A DNA stretch of 21,923 bases from Crocosphaera chwakensis CCY0110. GTDB lineage: Bacteria; Cyanobacteriota; Cyanobacteriia; Cyanobacteriales; Microcystaceae. Position 1 is the first letter of the stretch. Each line of letters starts with the position of its first letter. This document shows positions 1 through 5,715 of this stretch, one piece after another. The stretch covers positions 1 to 21,923 of the forward strand of contig NZ_AAXW01000074.1 in NCBI RefSeq assembly GCF_000169335.1. The letters run 5' to 3'. The position numbers and the translations under genes were made by a program. The notes under the pieces were generated by a model. That model searched no databases, had not been told where the DNA came from, and saw nothing but the letters and a program-made list of their open reading frames with translations.

Positions 1-105
1 ACGGATTATCTTGATTGTTAATCAATTAACAGTTAACAATTAACAGTTAACAATTACTATTTTTCTATCATTGTTAATTATTAATTGTACATTGTACATT
101 GTTCA
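1..105. repeat. Heptanucleotide tandem repeat block (STRR-like)
   Basis: From about 20 to 56 the units CAATTAA and CAGTTAA alternate with period 7; a second run of TTGTACA/TTGTTAA-like units continues to about 105. Short tandemly repeated heptanucleotides are known from cyanobacterial intergenic DNA. A small hairpin (TTGATT-GTT-AATCAA, 11-25) lies at its left side. The block starts about ten bases after the stop codon of the minus-strand gene that follows, as the two other blocks in this window do relative to their genes. Confidence 0.75.
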
Positions 106-116
106 AGTCTTCTAAC

Positions 117-308
117 TTAATTTTGAGAGTTGGGAGACTTTTTTTTCTTTAAAAATTTGACTCCTTGCAAGGCGAGAGAATAACAAATCATTCCAATCAT
201 TAAATATTGTGTAGCAGGAATACCAACGGAAACTGTCATTATTAAAGGATGACTTTCTTCGTATTCTTGACTTAATACTGTTATGACTTTTTCGGAGACT
301 TTAGACAT
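117..308 (-). CDS. Small single-pass membrane protein, unknown
   Basis: A 63-residue protein that I do not recognise. A hydrophobic stretch at about residues 22-50 (LIMTVSVG to YSLALQGV) could cross the membrane once and is followed by a basic tail (KFLKKKK), which predicts a cytoplasmic C-terminus. A purine-rich GGGAA lies about 5 bases before the ATG, consistent with a ribosome binding site. The heptamer repeat block lies directly downstream. No catalytic motif is visible. Small size, clean start and charged ends favour a real gene, but this is not proven. Confidence 0.5.
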   Translation of the reverse strand: MSKVSEKVITVLSQEYEESHPLIMTVSVGIPATQYLMIGMICYSLALQGVKFLKKKKSPNSQN

Positions 309-622
309 TTTTAAATTCCCTTAATTACACAAAAACTATTACGAAAAAAATAGACAATGAGCATTATTAACTGAATGCTCTTTCGTCTTAAATTTGGAAA
401 AAAGTGTGTGCCTCAATGTGAAATGAGACAATTGACACTTTGTTTGAGCAGAAGCAACCCAGGTGGGGGAGGGGTTAATGCTTCTATTAATACCTTATTG
501 CTTAGTCCTAAAATGAGTGGGGGGAATCATCTCAGAACAATTGTTGGTTATTGTAATAAACTACAACAACTTTGTCACTGTTTTTTGTTGCTGTTTTTAA
601 CATCTTTAGATTTTATTTATCA
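309..622. other. Gene-poor stretch before the paired palindromes
   Basis: An open frame on the plus strand (375-671, 98 codons) has no convincing ribosome binding site, a cysteine- and leucine-rich low-quality translation, and runs through the palindrome pair downstream, so I do not call it a gene. There is a G-rich run (GGTGGGGGAGGGG, about 461-473). I see no RNA gene or other motif here. Confidence 0.4.
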
Positions 623-652
623 TTGTCATGACAAAAAAAATTGTCATGACAA
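623..652. promoter_or_regulatory. Tandem TTGTCATGACAA palindromes, operator-like
   Basis: Two identical perfect 12-bp palindromes, TTGTCATGACAA, lie at 623-634 and 641-652, repeating every 18 bases. Identical twin palindromes are typical of repressor operators. An AGGAG ribosome-binding-like motif follows at 664-668. The core GTCAT/ATGAC also occurs in the inverted repeat just upstream of parA (19980-20003), so both may be bound by related regulators; that is inference. Confidence 0.55.
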
Positions 653-663
653 AAAAGTTTTAC

Positions 664-769
664 AGGAGTAATAAAACGCATAAAGCTGTTGTTAACCAAA
701 CAAAGGTTTGTGAACGTTCTGTGCAAAGACCAGGTAATCTCATTAGTTTTTCCTAATAATGGTTATTAA
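664..769 (+). other. Possible tiny gene or small RNA after the twin palindromes
   Basis: After the palindrome pair come AGGAG (664-668) and a 32-codon open frame starting at ATA (671) and ending at TAA (767-769). ATA would be a very rare start, so this may be a start-codon mutant of a small gene or an untranslated RNA. The transcript could end at the terminator 819-846. An imperfect hairpin (CAAAC-AAAG-GTTTG) lies near 698-711. A second open frame over the same bases also lacks a start, so coding is uncertain. Confidence 0.2.
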
Positions 770-818
770 ATTAGCGCAATGAGCTTTTAACAGTATTTAC
801 TATAATAATCTAAGAAAA

Positions 819-846
819 AAAAAGAGAAGACTAAGCTTCTCTTTTT
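819..846. terminator. Bidirectional Rho-independent terminator
   Basis: A perfect 11-bp stem, AAAAAGAGAAG / CTTCTCTTTTT, encloses the loop ACTAAG. Read on the minus strand it ends in nine T residues, so it most likely ends transcripts of the minus-strand gene remnant stopping at 866. It can also work for the plus-strand unit at 623-769. Confidence 0.85.
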
Positions 847-865
847 AGCGACATTAGGATAAATC

Positions 866-1066
866 TTACTTATTGGAAACTGTTAATACCCCGTCAATCA
901 ACAATAAAGTAACACCTTCGTAGAGAGGCTGATCAATTCTCAACCACGGTTCATCGCACCAATTAAACTCAAAATCAAGGGCAACCTGTCCGTTTTGTTC
1001 GCATTTGAACAAAATCATCGGAGAAATATCATCAGGATATTGAATCGTCCATTTTTGATTTTCATC
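866..1066 (-). pseudogene. C-terminal half of a gene split by the IscB element
   Basis: On the minus strand an open frame of about 67 codons (DENQKWTIQYPDD near its beginning, LIDGVLTVSNK at its end) runs to a TAA at 866 and is followed by a strong terminator. Its composition is protein-like, but upstream it has no start codon before an in-frame TAA near 1090, so it is headless. Its likely N-terminal half lies on the far side of the IscB element at 2657-2788. The two pieces would give roughly 110 residues. I do not recognise the family. That the halves belong together is inferred from position, orientation and the complementary defects (one headless, one tailless). Confidence 0.6.
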
Positions 1067-1134
1067 TTTCCTCCTCCTTGGAGACTCTCGTTATACCGAA
1101 AAGGTTAGCGATGAGAGGAAAAGGTGGGCAGTAG

Positions 1135-2412
1135 CTATGTGGCATAAGAGTAACCATCCTTCTTGTGAATTTGTCGGCAATATTTGTGATTAATGCCCTG
1201 GATTACGCCTTTTGCAGTCGAAATGTTAAAACTCCCAGTCGAGCGTACGGCTACCCTCCCAACATAAATGCCGGTCTTCTTTCCCTTAGTAACTACAGCC
1301 TTAACAATGTCACCGGTTTGAAATCCTTTAACATCTTTTTTGTGCGGGACATAACGAGTTGGGAACCCATACTTGTTGGTGCGGCACATTTGCCTTGTGC
1401 CGTGACCAGTGGCTTTAATTTTAAGTGGCTTCTGTACCAGCATTCGTAATTTGCTTGGTGTTGATTTGCCCACACAAGCTGCATCTAGCCAGTGCGTCTT
1501 AGGGAGTTCGTGCTTGGTTCGATTAAACTTAGTTAGTCCTCCTGAACCAGCCTCTACCTCTAGTCCACTAGCCTTTAATCGGTTAAAGACTGCCCACCGA
1601 GCAGCGTTCACCGCAGCAGCATCTCTCAGGGGCTTTTTGGCATTAGCTTTAACTCGTTTCAGCACTTCAGGCTTACCCTTAAGGAACTCCTCAACTGACC
1701 GGTTTCCTTTCTTCTGGTTGCATTTGTGGCAACTTAGAGTGAGATTAGAAACGCGATCGCTTCCCCCCTTTGATTTAGGTACAATATGCTCTATCTCAAA
1801 AGGAACCTCTTTAGCTCCGCAATACTGACAAGTCCGATTGTACTTCTCTAGTAGATACTCTCGTACCTCATACCCGAAAAGGGTTCCTTGTTGGTACTCG
1901 ACTCCTGAGATTTCAGGATTCTCTAGCTGCTGAGTGTCAAACCGAACAAGTTCAACACTAATCGAGTCCACCGGACAGAGTTTTCTCAGCCGATTAACCC
2001 AAGTGTTAATGTTCTCAACGCGGCTTTGTAAGGATGGGGGAAGCCAACCTTTAGGCCGTGTTCTATTTAGGAATCGAGGCTTGCGGTAGCGAGTTTTCCT
2101 TCCTCTGCGTCCCCTTCTTAATTGTCTTCTTGACTCAAGTGAGTCTTTGATTCTAAATCCTCGGTGTTCAAGTTCAGCACCAAAGATAACCCTATCCCCT
2201 TGAATTAAGGCAATACCGGTTACTTTTGCACCAGGATCAAGTTTAATTCGACAAGGTTTAGGCTTGTTAGGGTTCACCTCTTCTTTGAGGATAATCGTAA
2301 AGGGGTATTTTCGATATACGGCTGCCTTCCCTTGTTTTAACAGTTTTCTGGCTCTTGCCTGATGGCAGGGACTCAGGGGTCGCTTGTCTTTTGACAATAC
2401 GAATACGAACAT
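1135..2412 (-). CDS. iscB: IscB RNA-guided nuclease (RuvC-HNH)
   Basis: This 425-residue protein has the complete IscB layout. An N-terminal PLMP-like domain (residues 1-50, VLSKDKRPLSPCHQARARKL) precedes RuvC-I (IKLDPGAKVTG, D59). An arginine-rich bridge helix (about 94-113), RuvC-II (ISVELVRFD, E154) and an HNH domain with Cys pairs C196/C199 and C228/C231 and catalytic H209, N223 and H229 follow. RuvC-III has H307 and D310. The C-terminal part (KYGFPTRY, then GFQTGDIVKAVV and GRVAVRSTGSF) matches the usual RNA/target-interacting region. All catalytic residues are present, so the protein looks active. IscB proteins, ancestors of Cas9, cut double-stranded DNA guided by the omegaRNA encoded just upstream. 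No tnpA is in the window. Confidence 0.95.
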   Translation of the reverse strand: MFVFVLSKDKRPLSPCHQARARKLLKQGKAAVYRKYPFTIILKEEVNPNKPKPCRIKLDPGAKVTGIALIQGDRVIFGAELEHRGFRIKDSLESRRQLRRGRRGRKTRYRKPRFLNRTRPKGWLPPSLQSRVENINTWVNRLRKLCPVDSISVELVRFDTQQLENPEISGVEYQQGTLFGYEVREYLLEKYNRTCQYCGAKEVPFEIEHIVPKSKGGSDRVSNLTLSCHKCNQKKGNRSVEEFLKGKPEVLKRVKANAKKPLRDAAAVNAARWAVFNRLKASGLEVEAGSGGLTKFNRTKHELPKTHWLDAACVGKSTPSKLRMLVQKPLKIKATGHGTRQMCRTNKYGFPTRYVPHKKDVKGFQTGDIVKAVVTKGKKTGIYVGRVAVRSTGSFNISTAKGVIQGINHKYCRQIHKKDGYSYAT

Positions 2413-2656
2413 TAGTTTTAATCTCCTATTTCTAGGGTAAAGTTTGCCTCGACAATGTTATTTGAGCTTGTTAGTCCCATCTCACTTCCTTAACCCGTTT
2501 AGGGATGTTTAAAGATGAGCGACAGAGCGTGAGACTGGCACGCATCTCAAGGTGTCTTGACTCAAATAACGTAGGTCTCTAGAACCTTAGTCTGGTCACG
2601 TCTTGGGCTTTTCAAGCCCCCACTATACCTACTGGATTAGTGGTGGGTTCGTGACT
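2413..2656 (-). ncRNA. omegaRNA (HEARO RNA) of IscB
   Basis: The region directly 5' of iscB folds like a HEARO/omegaRNA. Read on the minus strand, GAACCCACCACTA pairs with TAGTGGGGG; a hairpin GGGCTT/AAGCCC follows (2605-2619). Then come AGGT/ACCT, GCGTG/CACGC enclosed by AGATG/CATCT, and a perfect 10-bp long-range pairing between 2561-2570 and 2457-2466 (GTTATTTGAG with CTCAAATAAC). The 5' end should extend into flanking DNA, which supplies the guide; here that flank (about 2657-2675) belongs to the interrupted gene. The exact 5' end is not determined. Confidence 0.85.
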
Positions 2657-2788
2657 GATCATACCAATAACCCAATCAACCCAGTTTTCGCTAGAAAGTT
2701 GTTTAACTCTTTCTGTATACTTGATAGAATCCTCAAATGAAGGATGATAAGTATAAAGAGTTTGTTTCTTTTCTTGAGTTTGAGACAT
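2657..2788 (-). pseudogene. N-terminal half of the gene split by the IscB element
   Basis: A minus-strand frame starts at ATG 2788 after a good ribosome binding site (TTAGGAGTAAATA). It encodes 44 protein-like residues (begins MSQTQEKKQTLYTYHP, later ENWVDWVIGMI) before running into the omegaRNA, where it reads 14 more codons to a TGA at 2612. The start and Shine-Dalgarno resemble those of the next gene (start 3335). The matching C-terminal half lacking a start is at 866-1066. I do not recognise the family. Confidence 0.6.
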
Positions 2789-2844
2789 TATTTACTCCTA
2801 AGATTATGAGATTTTCATCAAATATTGGCAAAGCCAAAAAATAG

Positions 2845-2884
2845 AAATCGTGCTAAAATATAAAAGTAATTTTTAGCACGATTT
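2845..2884 (-). terminator. Rho-independent terminator
   Basis: A perfect 14-bp stem AAATCGTGCTAAAA / TTTTAGCACGATTT with a 12-base loop lies just after the stop codon of the minus-strand gene ending at 2907. A mini-hairpin TTGGC-AAA-GCCAA (2825-2837) follows it on the same strand. Confidence 0.8.
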
Positions 2885-2906
2885 GTTAATTTAGTTAATT
2901 GTCTAA

Positions 2907-3335
2907 TTAAGCTTTTAGGACTTCAATTAACTCTTTCTTTTTACAACGATTGTAAGGTTTATTACAAATATTTCTAACTGTGCTTTGTAAGTTATGAGTC
3001 TTAACAAATTCTTTAAGTTCTTTATAAGTTAAGGACTCAAGATTAGCTGATAAATTAGTTGATTCTTTGCTCTTTTTTGGAACAATCGATGTAGGCTTTA
3101 TCATCAAGTTATCTGAATTTGAATGATAAGTTTGGGATAAAGAAACTTGAGGAGTTAGCTTAAGATTTGTGTTTTTTTCAATAGTTTCAGGGGTTGGATC
3201 AAATTCTTCTGAGAAAGCTTTTTTGATTGAGGGAATAAAGTTGTCAAAAGAATCTTGTTCTACTGTAGATGTAGTTGGGACTAAGCAACAGTAGAAACAG
3301 AAAATAACGATAAACAAGAAAATTTCGAGTATCAT
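2907..3335 (-). CDS. Membrane-anchored protein with SAP/Rho-N-like tail
   Basis: I chose the start at 3335 (142 residues), because it follows a strong Shine-Dalgarno (TTTAGGAGTAAAAATC then ATG); a longer frame to 3395 has no such signal. Residues 2-20 (ILEIFLFIVIFCFYCCLVP) form a hydrophobic helix, either a membrane anchor or signal sequence. A serine/threonine-rich linker follows. The last 45 residues (LESLTYKELKEFVKTHNLQ ... KKKELIEVL) have the helix-loop-helix pattern of SAP or Rho-N domains, small nucleic-acid-binding folds. Terminators lie on both sides, so it is its own transcription unit. A membrane-anchored nucleic-acid-binding role is inference. Confidence 0.65.
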   Translation of the reverse strand: MILEIFLFIVIFCFYCCLVPTTSTVEQDSFDNFIPSIKKAFSEEFDPTPETIEKNTNLKLTPQVSLSQTYHSNSDNLMIKPTSIVPKKSKESTNLSANLESLTYKELKEFVKTHNLQSTVRNICNKPYNRCKKKELIEVLKA

Positions 3336-3398
3336 GATTTTTACTCCTAAATGTGTAGAGATATGTGCTGTGAAGTGGTTAGCACTGTTCATCAAATG

Positions 3399-3411
3399 TT
3401 CCTGAAAGGAA
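3399..3411. repeat. Mini-hairpin, GAA loop
   Basis: TTCCT-GAA-AGGAA, a perfect 5-bp stem with a three-base loop, lies just after the terminator 3412-3440 on the minus strand and upstream of the gene starting at 3335. It belongs to a set of similar mini-hairpins between genes of this window. Confidence 0.6.
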
Positions 3412-3440
3412 AAAAACTGATCTCAAATTAGACCAGTTTT
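3412..3440 (-). terminator. Rho-independent terminator
   Basis: On the minus strand AAAACTGGTCT pairs with AGATCAGTTTT (one G-T pair), followed by a T run. It lies 17 bases after the stop of the 54-codon gene at 3457-3621, which supports that gene being real. Confidence 0.8.
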
Positions 3441-3456
3441 ACAGAAGATGTTCACC

Positions 3457-3621
3457 TTAAGCATCCAAAGCTACCAACCAATTACCTAACTTTCTAATTA
3501 AACTAGCAACTGGTGTAGGAATTGGTTTATCAATGACGTAACTATCTTCTGTGAAGTGACCATAGTATTCCATAATAGTTTGTTGGACTTTACTAATTAA
3601 ATTACTTAAAATATGTTTCAT
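3457..3621 (-). CDS. Small unknown protein, 54 residues
   Basis: A complete minus-strand frame from ATG 3621 to TAA 3457 encodes 54 residues (begins MKHILSNLISKVQQTIMEYY, ends RKLGNWLVALDA). The amphipathic composition, lack of rare-codon runs and a terminator right after the stop argue for a genuine gene. The ribosome binding site is weak. No domain is recognised. It lies downstream of the gene at 3765-4262, separated by a repeat block. Confidence 0.55.
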   Translation of the reverse strand: MKHILSNLISKVQQTIMEYYGHFTEDSYVIDKPIPTPVASLIRKLGNWLVALDA

Positions 3622-3657
3622 ATTTTTGAGAACTTAAGTTAACAGAAAAAAACTCAA

Positions 3658-3754
3658 TCCCCACAAAGCAATTAACAATTAATAATTAATAGTTAACAAT
3701 TATTCATTGTCTATTGTTCATTGTTCATCGTTCATTGTTCATTGTTAATGGGGA
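3658..3754. repeat. Heptamer tandem repeats enclosed by an inverted repeat
   Basis: Units of CATTGTT (variants TATTGTT, CATCGTT) repeat with period 7 at about 3702-3747, preceded by AATTAAT/AGTTAAC-type units. The whole block is bracketed by TCCCCA (3658-3663) and TGGGGA (3749-3754). It starts just after the stop codon of the minus-strand gene 3765-4262 and could fold as a long 3' hairpin. Confidence 0.7.
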
Positions 3755-3764
3755 CGAGTCTTAA

Positions 3765-4262
3765 TTATAGTGAAAATGTAGTAACTTGGCTTTGTTTTGT
3801 TACTGACTTTAAAGATTGCCATAAACAATTAGAATTGGGATTACTAACATAGCAAACACAGGCTTTATCAATACCAATTTCTTGCCATAAAGGTTTTAGA
3901 TTTGTTAGTTTTTGTTGTTTTTCTTCTATCTTATTAGAATTGACGGTAACATCAATGGCTATGGTAAAACCAAGGATATTGACGACTGTATCTATTCCAA
4001 AAATGTAATCAAGAATAATTGAACTGGGAACCATTTGCCAATCTAAAACTCTGGATAATTGATTAGTTTTAGGATGTCTATAATTAACACCGAATTCTTC
4101 AAGTAAGAAAGAAGTTGCTGATTTAATCCTTTTTCTTCCTAGTTGAGACTGAGAAGCAATATTAATCAATTCTTCCGATGAAGGTAGTTTAAAACCTTTG
4201 ATTTTAGGAGAGTTTTTGATTAAATTAAATAAGATTTGTTCAGCAGCATAACCATTAATCAT
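3765..4262 (-). CDS. Unknown protein, possible PD-(D/E)XK-like fold
   Basis: 165 residues. The central part (IFGIDTVVNILGFTIAIDVT, about 88-107) has a conserved-looking Asp, then a hydrophobic strand ending in IDVT, followed by a Lys/Gln-rich helix (KIEEKQQKLTNL). This pattern recalls restriction-endonuclease-like (PD-(D/E)XK) cores, but the usual catalytic Lys after the second acidic residue is not in place, so activity cannot be claimed. The N-terminal half is helical and basic. The ribosome binding site is poor. It follows the DUF6883-DUF4926 pair on the same strand by about 60 bases and may share its transcript. Confidence 0.6.
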   Translation of the reverse strand: MINGYAAEQILFNLIKNSPKIKGFKLPSSEELINIASQSQLGRKRIKSATSFLLEEFGVNYRHPKTNQLSRVLDWQMVPSSIILDYIFGIDTVVNILGFTIAIDVTVNSNKIEEKQQKLTNLKPLWQEIGIDKACVCYVSNPNSNCLWQSLKSVTKQSQVTTFSL

Positions 4263-4295
4263 AGGGAGAGTCCTTGAAAAATTATCAAGAAATCT

Positions 4296-4306
4296 CCCTG
4301 AAAGGG
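4296..4306. repeat. Mini-hairpin, GAA loop
   Basis: CCCT-GAA-AGGG, a short stem with a three-base loop in the gap between two minus-strand genes. The same CCT-GAA-AGG core occurs at 3401-3409. Confidence 0.5.
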
Positions 4307-4321
4307 GAAAAAGTTTGGATA

Positions 4322-4567
4322 TTAGGAAGCTAAGACTTCGGAAGGTTCATAAAGTAAAGGAATTAAATATTCTTTGTTAACTGTTTCCATCGCATAAGTT
4401 ATTCCTTCTTCATCAGCAAAATCAATTAAAAAAGCTTGTTCTTCAAAATCCATAACCACTGTTCCCACCTGGCCTCGACGTAATAAAATAGGATTATGAG
4501 TTTGTTTATGAATGGCTTGAATATCTTTAGTTAAAACTACTAAATTATACTCTTTAATACTGTTCAT
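4322..4567 (-). CDS. DUF4926-like small protein (possible antitoxin partner)
   Basis: 81 residues matching the DUF4926 pattern: an N-terminal strand with YNLVVLTKDI, then LRRGQVGTVV, a strand with an acidic FLIDFADEEG turn, and a C-terminal YLIPLL. The family is a small beta-barrel of unknown function. The gene starts 8 bases after the DUF6883-like gene, with a good Shine-Dalgarno (GAGGTGAATA then ATG), so the two are co-expressed. From memory DUF4926 genes often sit beside DUF6883 genes; a paired function such as toxin-antitoxin or an enzyme with its accessory protein is plausible but unproven. Confidence 0.8.
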   Translation of the reverse strand: MNSIKEYNLVVLTKDIQAIHKQTHNPILLRRGQVGTVVMDFEEQAFLIDFADEEGITYAMETVNKEYLIPLLYEPSEVLAS

Positions 4568-4575
4568 TATTCACC

Positions 4576-4911
4576 TCACTTATTAATAGGATAAACGTTG
4601 GTTAATCGGGGGAAGTCTTCTTGGAAACGAATAATCCAAGCACTTAATATTAAAGATGAGCCTATATCAGTCTCTAGAAAAAACTTAACATCATAATGAG
4701 TTCCCCAACTATCTTCTTTATAGAGTATAGCTTCATTCTCGCAAATTGCCTCTAATAAAGCATTTTCTAGGATACTTTTATTAGTTAAAGTAATTCCTAA
4801 ACGTCTTTGAAAAAGCAGAGCTTTATGTTTCCCTATAGGATGCTCGAAATTCAAAGAATAACGCTCTATCTTATCTCCTAATATAGCACGTTTTGGATTT
4901 GGTAGTTTCAT
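4576..4911 (-). CDS. DUF6883-like protein
   Basis: 111 residues with the DUF6883 layout. LPNPKRAILGDKIERYSLN is followed by HPIGKHKALLFQRRLGI (the H-x2-G-x-HK-A-x2-F motif), a GTHYDVKFFLE strand near residue 70-80, and a closing SAWIIRF ... FPRLTNVYP. The length is normal. Conserved His, Lys and Arg in the HPxGxHKA motif look functional, but no reaction is known for the family. It is the first gene of a two-gene unit with the DUF4926-like gene. The 325 bases upstream contain a structured element (5069-5174). Confidence 0.8.
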   Translation of the reverse strand: MKLPNPKRAILGDKIERYSLNFEHPIGKHKALLFQRRLGITLTNKSILENALLEAICENEAILYKEDSWGTHYDVKFFLETDIGSSLILSAWIIRFQEDFPRLTNVYPINK

Positions 4912-5068
4912 AATATAACCTTCATAAAAGGGTTAAAATTACATCTTTTTTAGTTTTTATTAATTAATAACTAAGAATGCTTATTTATTAATTAACCAGT
5001 AACGTTAGCTTAAACAAGTTAACTAAAAAACCTTATTTAAGTAACGCCCTCTTTCTTTGTTTATATTT
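4912..5068. other. AT-rich leader of the DUF6883 gene
   Basis: No gene is seen on either strand. The stretch is rich in AATTAATAA-type runs and separates the structured element 5069-5174 from the DUF6883-like start codon. It may hold the promoter, but no box is clear enough to call. Confidence 0.4.
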
Positions 5069-5174
5069 ATTTTAAGGTGGTATATAATCTGAAAAATATC
5101 ATATACTGCGACACCTTAAAATAGAAGTAGTTTTAAAGGCTTCCCACTACCTTCATTCAATTTACGCAAAGCGT
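5069..5174 (-). ncRNA. Structured intergenic element A (homologous to 10928-11030)
   Basis: Read on the minus strand: a mini-hairpin (ACGC-loop-GCGT, 5164-5174), then about 13 bases, then GGTAGTGGGAAGCC, whose GTAGT pairs with ACTAC (5127-5131 with 5146-5150). A long stem follows: ATTTTAAGGTG with CACCTTAAAAT (5069-5079, 5112-5122) and inside it GTATAT with ATATAC (5080-5085, 5101-5106), leaving TGCGA unpaired on one side. The order and the GGYAGTGGGAAGCC core recur in element B, while the long stem differs in sequence. No riboswitch class known to me fits. The strand is assigned from the direction of the flanking genes. Confidence 0.5.
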
Positions 5175-5198
5175 TTTAAACTTAAAATAAGAAAAAAA

Positions 5199-5223
5199 TA
5201 ACTTATGCTAATAACATAAGTTA
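5199..5223 (-). terminator. Rho-independent terminator
   Basis: On the minus strand TAACTTATG pairs with CATAAGTTA across a 7-base loop, followed by a run of seven T. It lies 12 bases after the stop codon of the 23-codon frame at 5236-5307. Confidence 0.8.
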
Positions 5224-5235
5224 AAAGTAAAAATA

Positions 5236-5307
5236 TTAATTGATAAAACTGAGGAGATAAGTAACTCCTAAAGACCAAATTACGAACGAAGAAATCCAGC
5301 TTAACAT
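5236..5307 (-). CDS. Possible 23-residue membrane peptide
   Basis: A 23-codon frame (starts MLSWISSFVIW, ends TYLLSFIN) is almost wholly hydrophobic and could span a membrane once. It has a proper Shine-Dalgarno (AGAGG, 8 bases before ATG) and a strong terminator 12 bases after its TAA, so it has all the parts of a tiny gene. It lies about 45 bases downstream of the GIY-YIG gene and could share its transcript. Function is unknown; small toxin or complex subunit are both possible. No homology is claimed. Confidence 0.45.
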   Translation of the reverse strand: MLSWISSFVIWSLGVTYLLSFIN

Positions 5308-5336
5308 AAGATATTACCTCTATTATTTGTCAATAA

Positions 5337-5347
5337 AGGCAACGCCT
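5337..5347. repeat. Mini-hairpin, AAC loop
   Basis: AGGC-AAC-GCCT lies right after the GIY-YIG stop codon on the minus strand. It is one of the mini-hairpins with three-base loops in this window. Confidence 0.5.
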
Positions 5348-5351
5348 AAAG

Positions 5352-5630
5352 CTAAGATGAATAATAGTTAGACTTACAACAAACAGGACAAAAAATTTTA
5401 GTATTTTTCTGCCGTTTAATAGCTTTTTCTAAGCTCCTTTCACCCATTAACAATTCGGCTAAAGTAAAACTAATATCTCGCTCTTTAGCTACTGCACAAA
5501 ACCGAGAACCTCTACCTTTTCGATGTTCTCTGATTCGTTGATCAATATCTTTGGTGAAACCTACATAATGTTGAGCGGTATGATATGGTGAGATAGGTCT
5601 TTGAAAGTGGAGAATATAAACGTAAGACAT
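5352..5630 (-). CDS. GIY-YIG endonuclease domain protein
   Basis: About 92 residues from the preferred start MSYVYIL (5630); an ATG two codons upstream (5636) is also possible, and neither has a clear Shine-Dalgarno. The N-terminal VYIL and HYVGFTKDIDQRIREHRKG match the GIY-YIG core (GIY replaced by VYI, YIG by YVG, then the conserved Arg and the helix ending in H-x2-G). The conserved Glu expected later may be in LAELL or GERSLEKAIK. Family members nick or cleave DNA; small stand-alone versions like this (UvrC-like, YhbQ type) mostly have unknown roles. A terminator lies upstream, so it has its own promoter. Confidence 0.85.
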   Translation of the reverse strand: MSYVYILHFQRPISPYHTAQHYVGFTKDIDQRIREHRKGRGSRFCAVAKERDISFTLAELLMGERSLEKAIKRQKNTKIFCPVCCKSNYYSS

Positions 5631-5652
5631 GAGCATTTAATTAATTAAAAAT

Positions 5653-5681
5653 AACCTCTTAGAAGTTTTTTCTAAGAGGTT
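5653..5681 (-). terminator. Rho-independent terminator
   Basis: A perfect 11-bp stem AACCTCTTAGA / TCTAAGAGGTT is followed on the minus strand by ATTTTTAATT. It ends the transcript of the gene at 5716-5988. Confidence 0.85.
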
Positions 5682-5715
5682 AAAAGTGACAAGCAAATTA
5701 GTTAATTAATTTTGA

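Larger units (their letters stand above)
1067..2656 (-). mobile_element. IscB-carrying IS200/IS605-like element, no transposase
   Basis: The segment between the two halves of a broken gene holds only an omegaRNA and an iscB gene, the layout of a non-autonomous IscB element that relies on a TnpA acting in trans. The ends are approximate. The left end should lie at the 5' side of the omegaRNA (about 2645-2660) and the right end between the iscB stop at 1135 and about 1067, where a possible hairpin (CTCTC ... GAGAG on the minus strand, about 1085-1120) is seen. Elements of this family insert without target duplication, so none is expected. Confidence 0.7.

Noticed and set aside
375..671. 98-codon plus-strand frame
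   Set aside because: No ribosome binding site, unlikely composition, and it runs through the twin palindromes and an AGGAG motif; more likely chance.
1165..1828. Plus-strand frames over the IscB gene
   Set aside because: They are the reverse of a clear RuvC-HNH coding sequence and show no family features.
1135..2656. Cas9 or CRISPR locus
   Set aside because: The protein is short (425 residues) with a PLMP N-terminus and there is no repeat array or cas gene; it is IscB with its omegaRNA.
3668..3748. Possible CRISPR array
   Set aside because: The units are 7 bases with no spacers; this is a tandem heptamer repeat.
5069..5174. Cobalamin or glutamine riboswitch
   Set aside because: The GGGAAGCC core superficially recalls riboswitch boxes, but the B12 box and the glnA-motif core are absent and the neighbouring genes do not fit.
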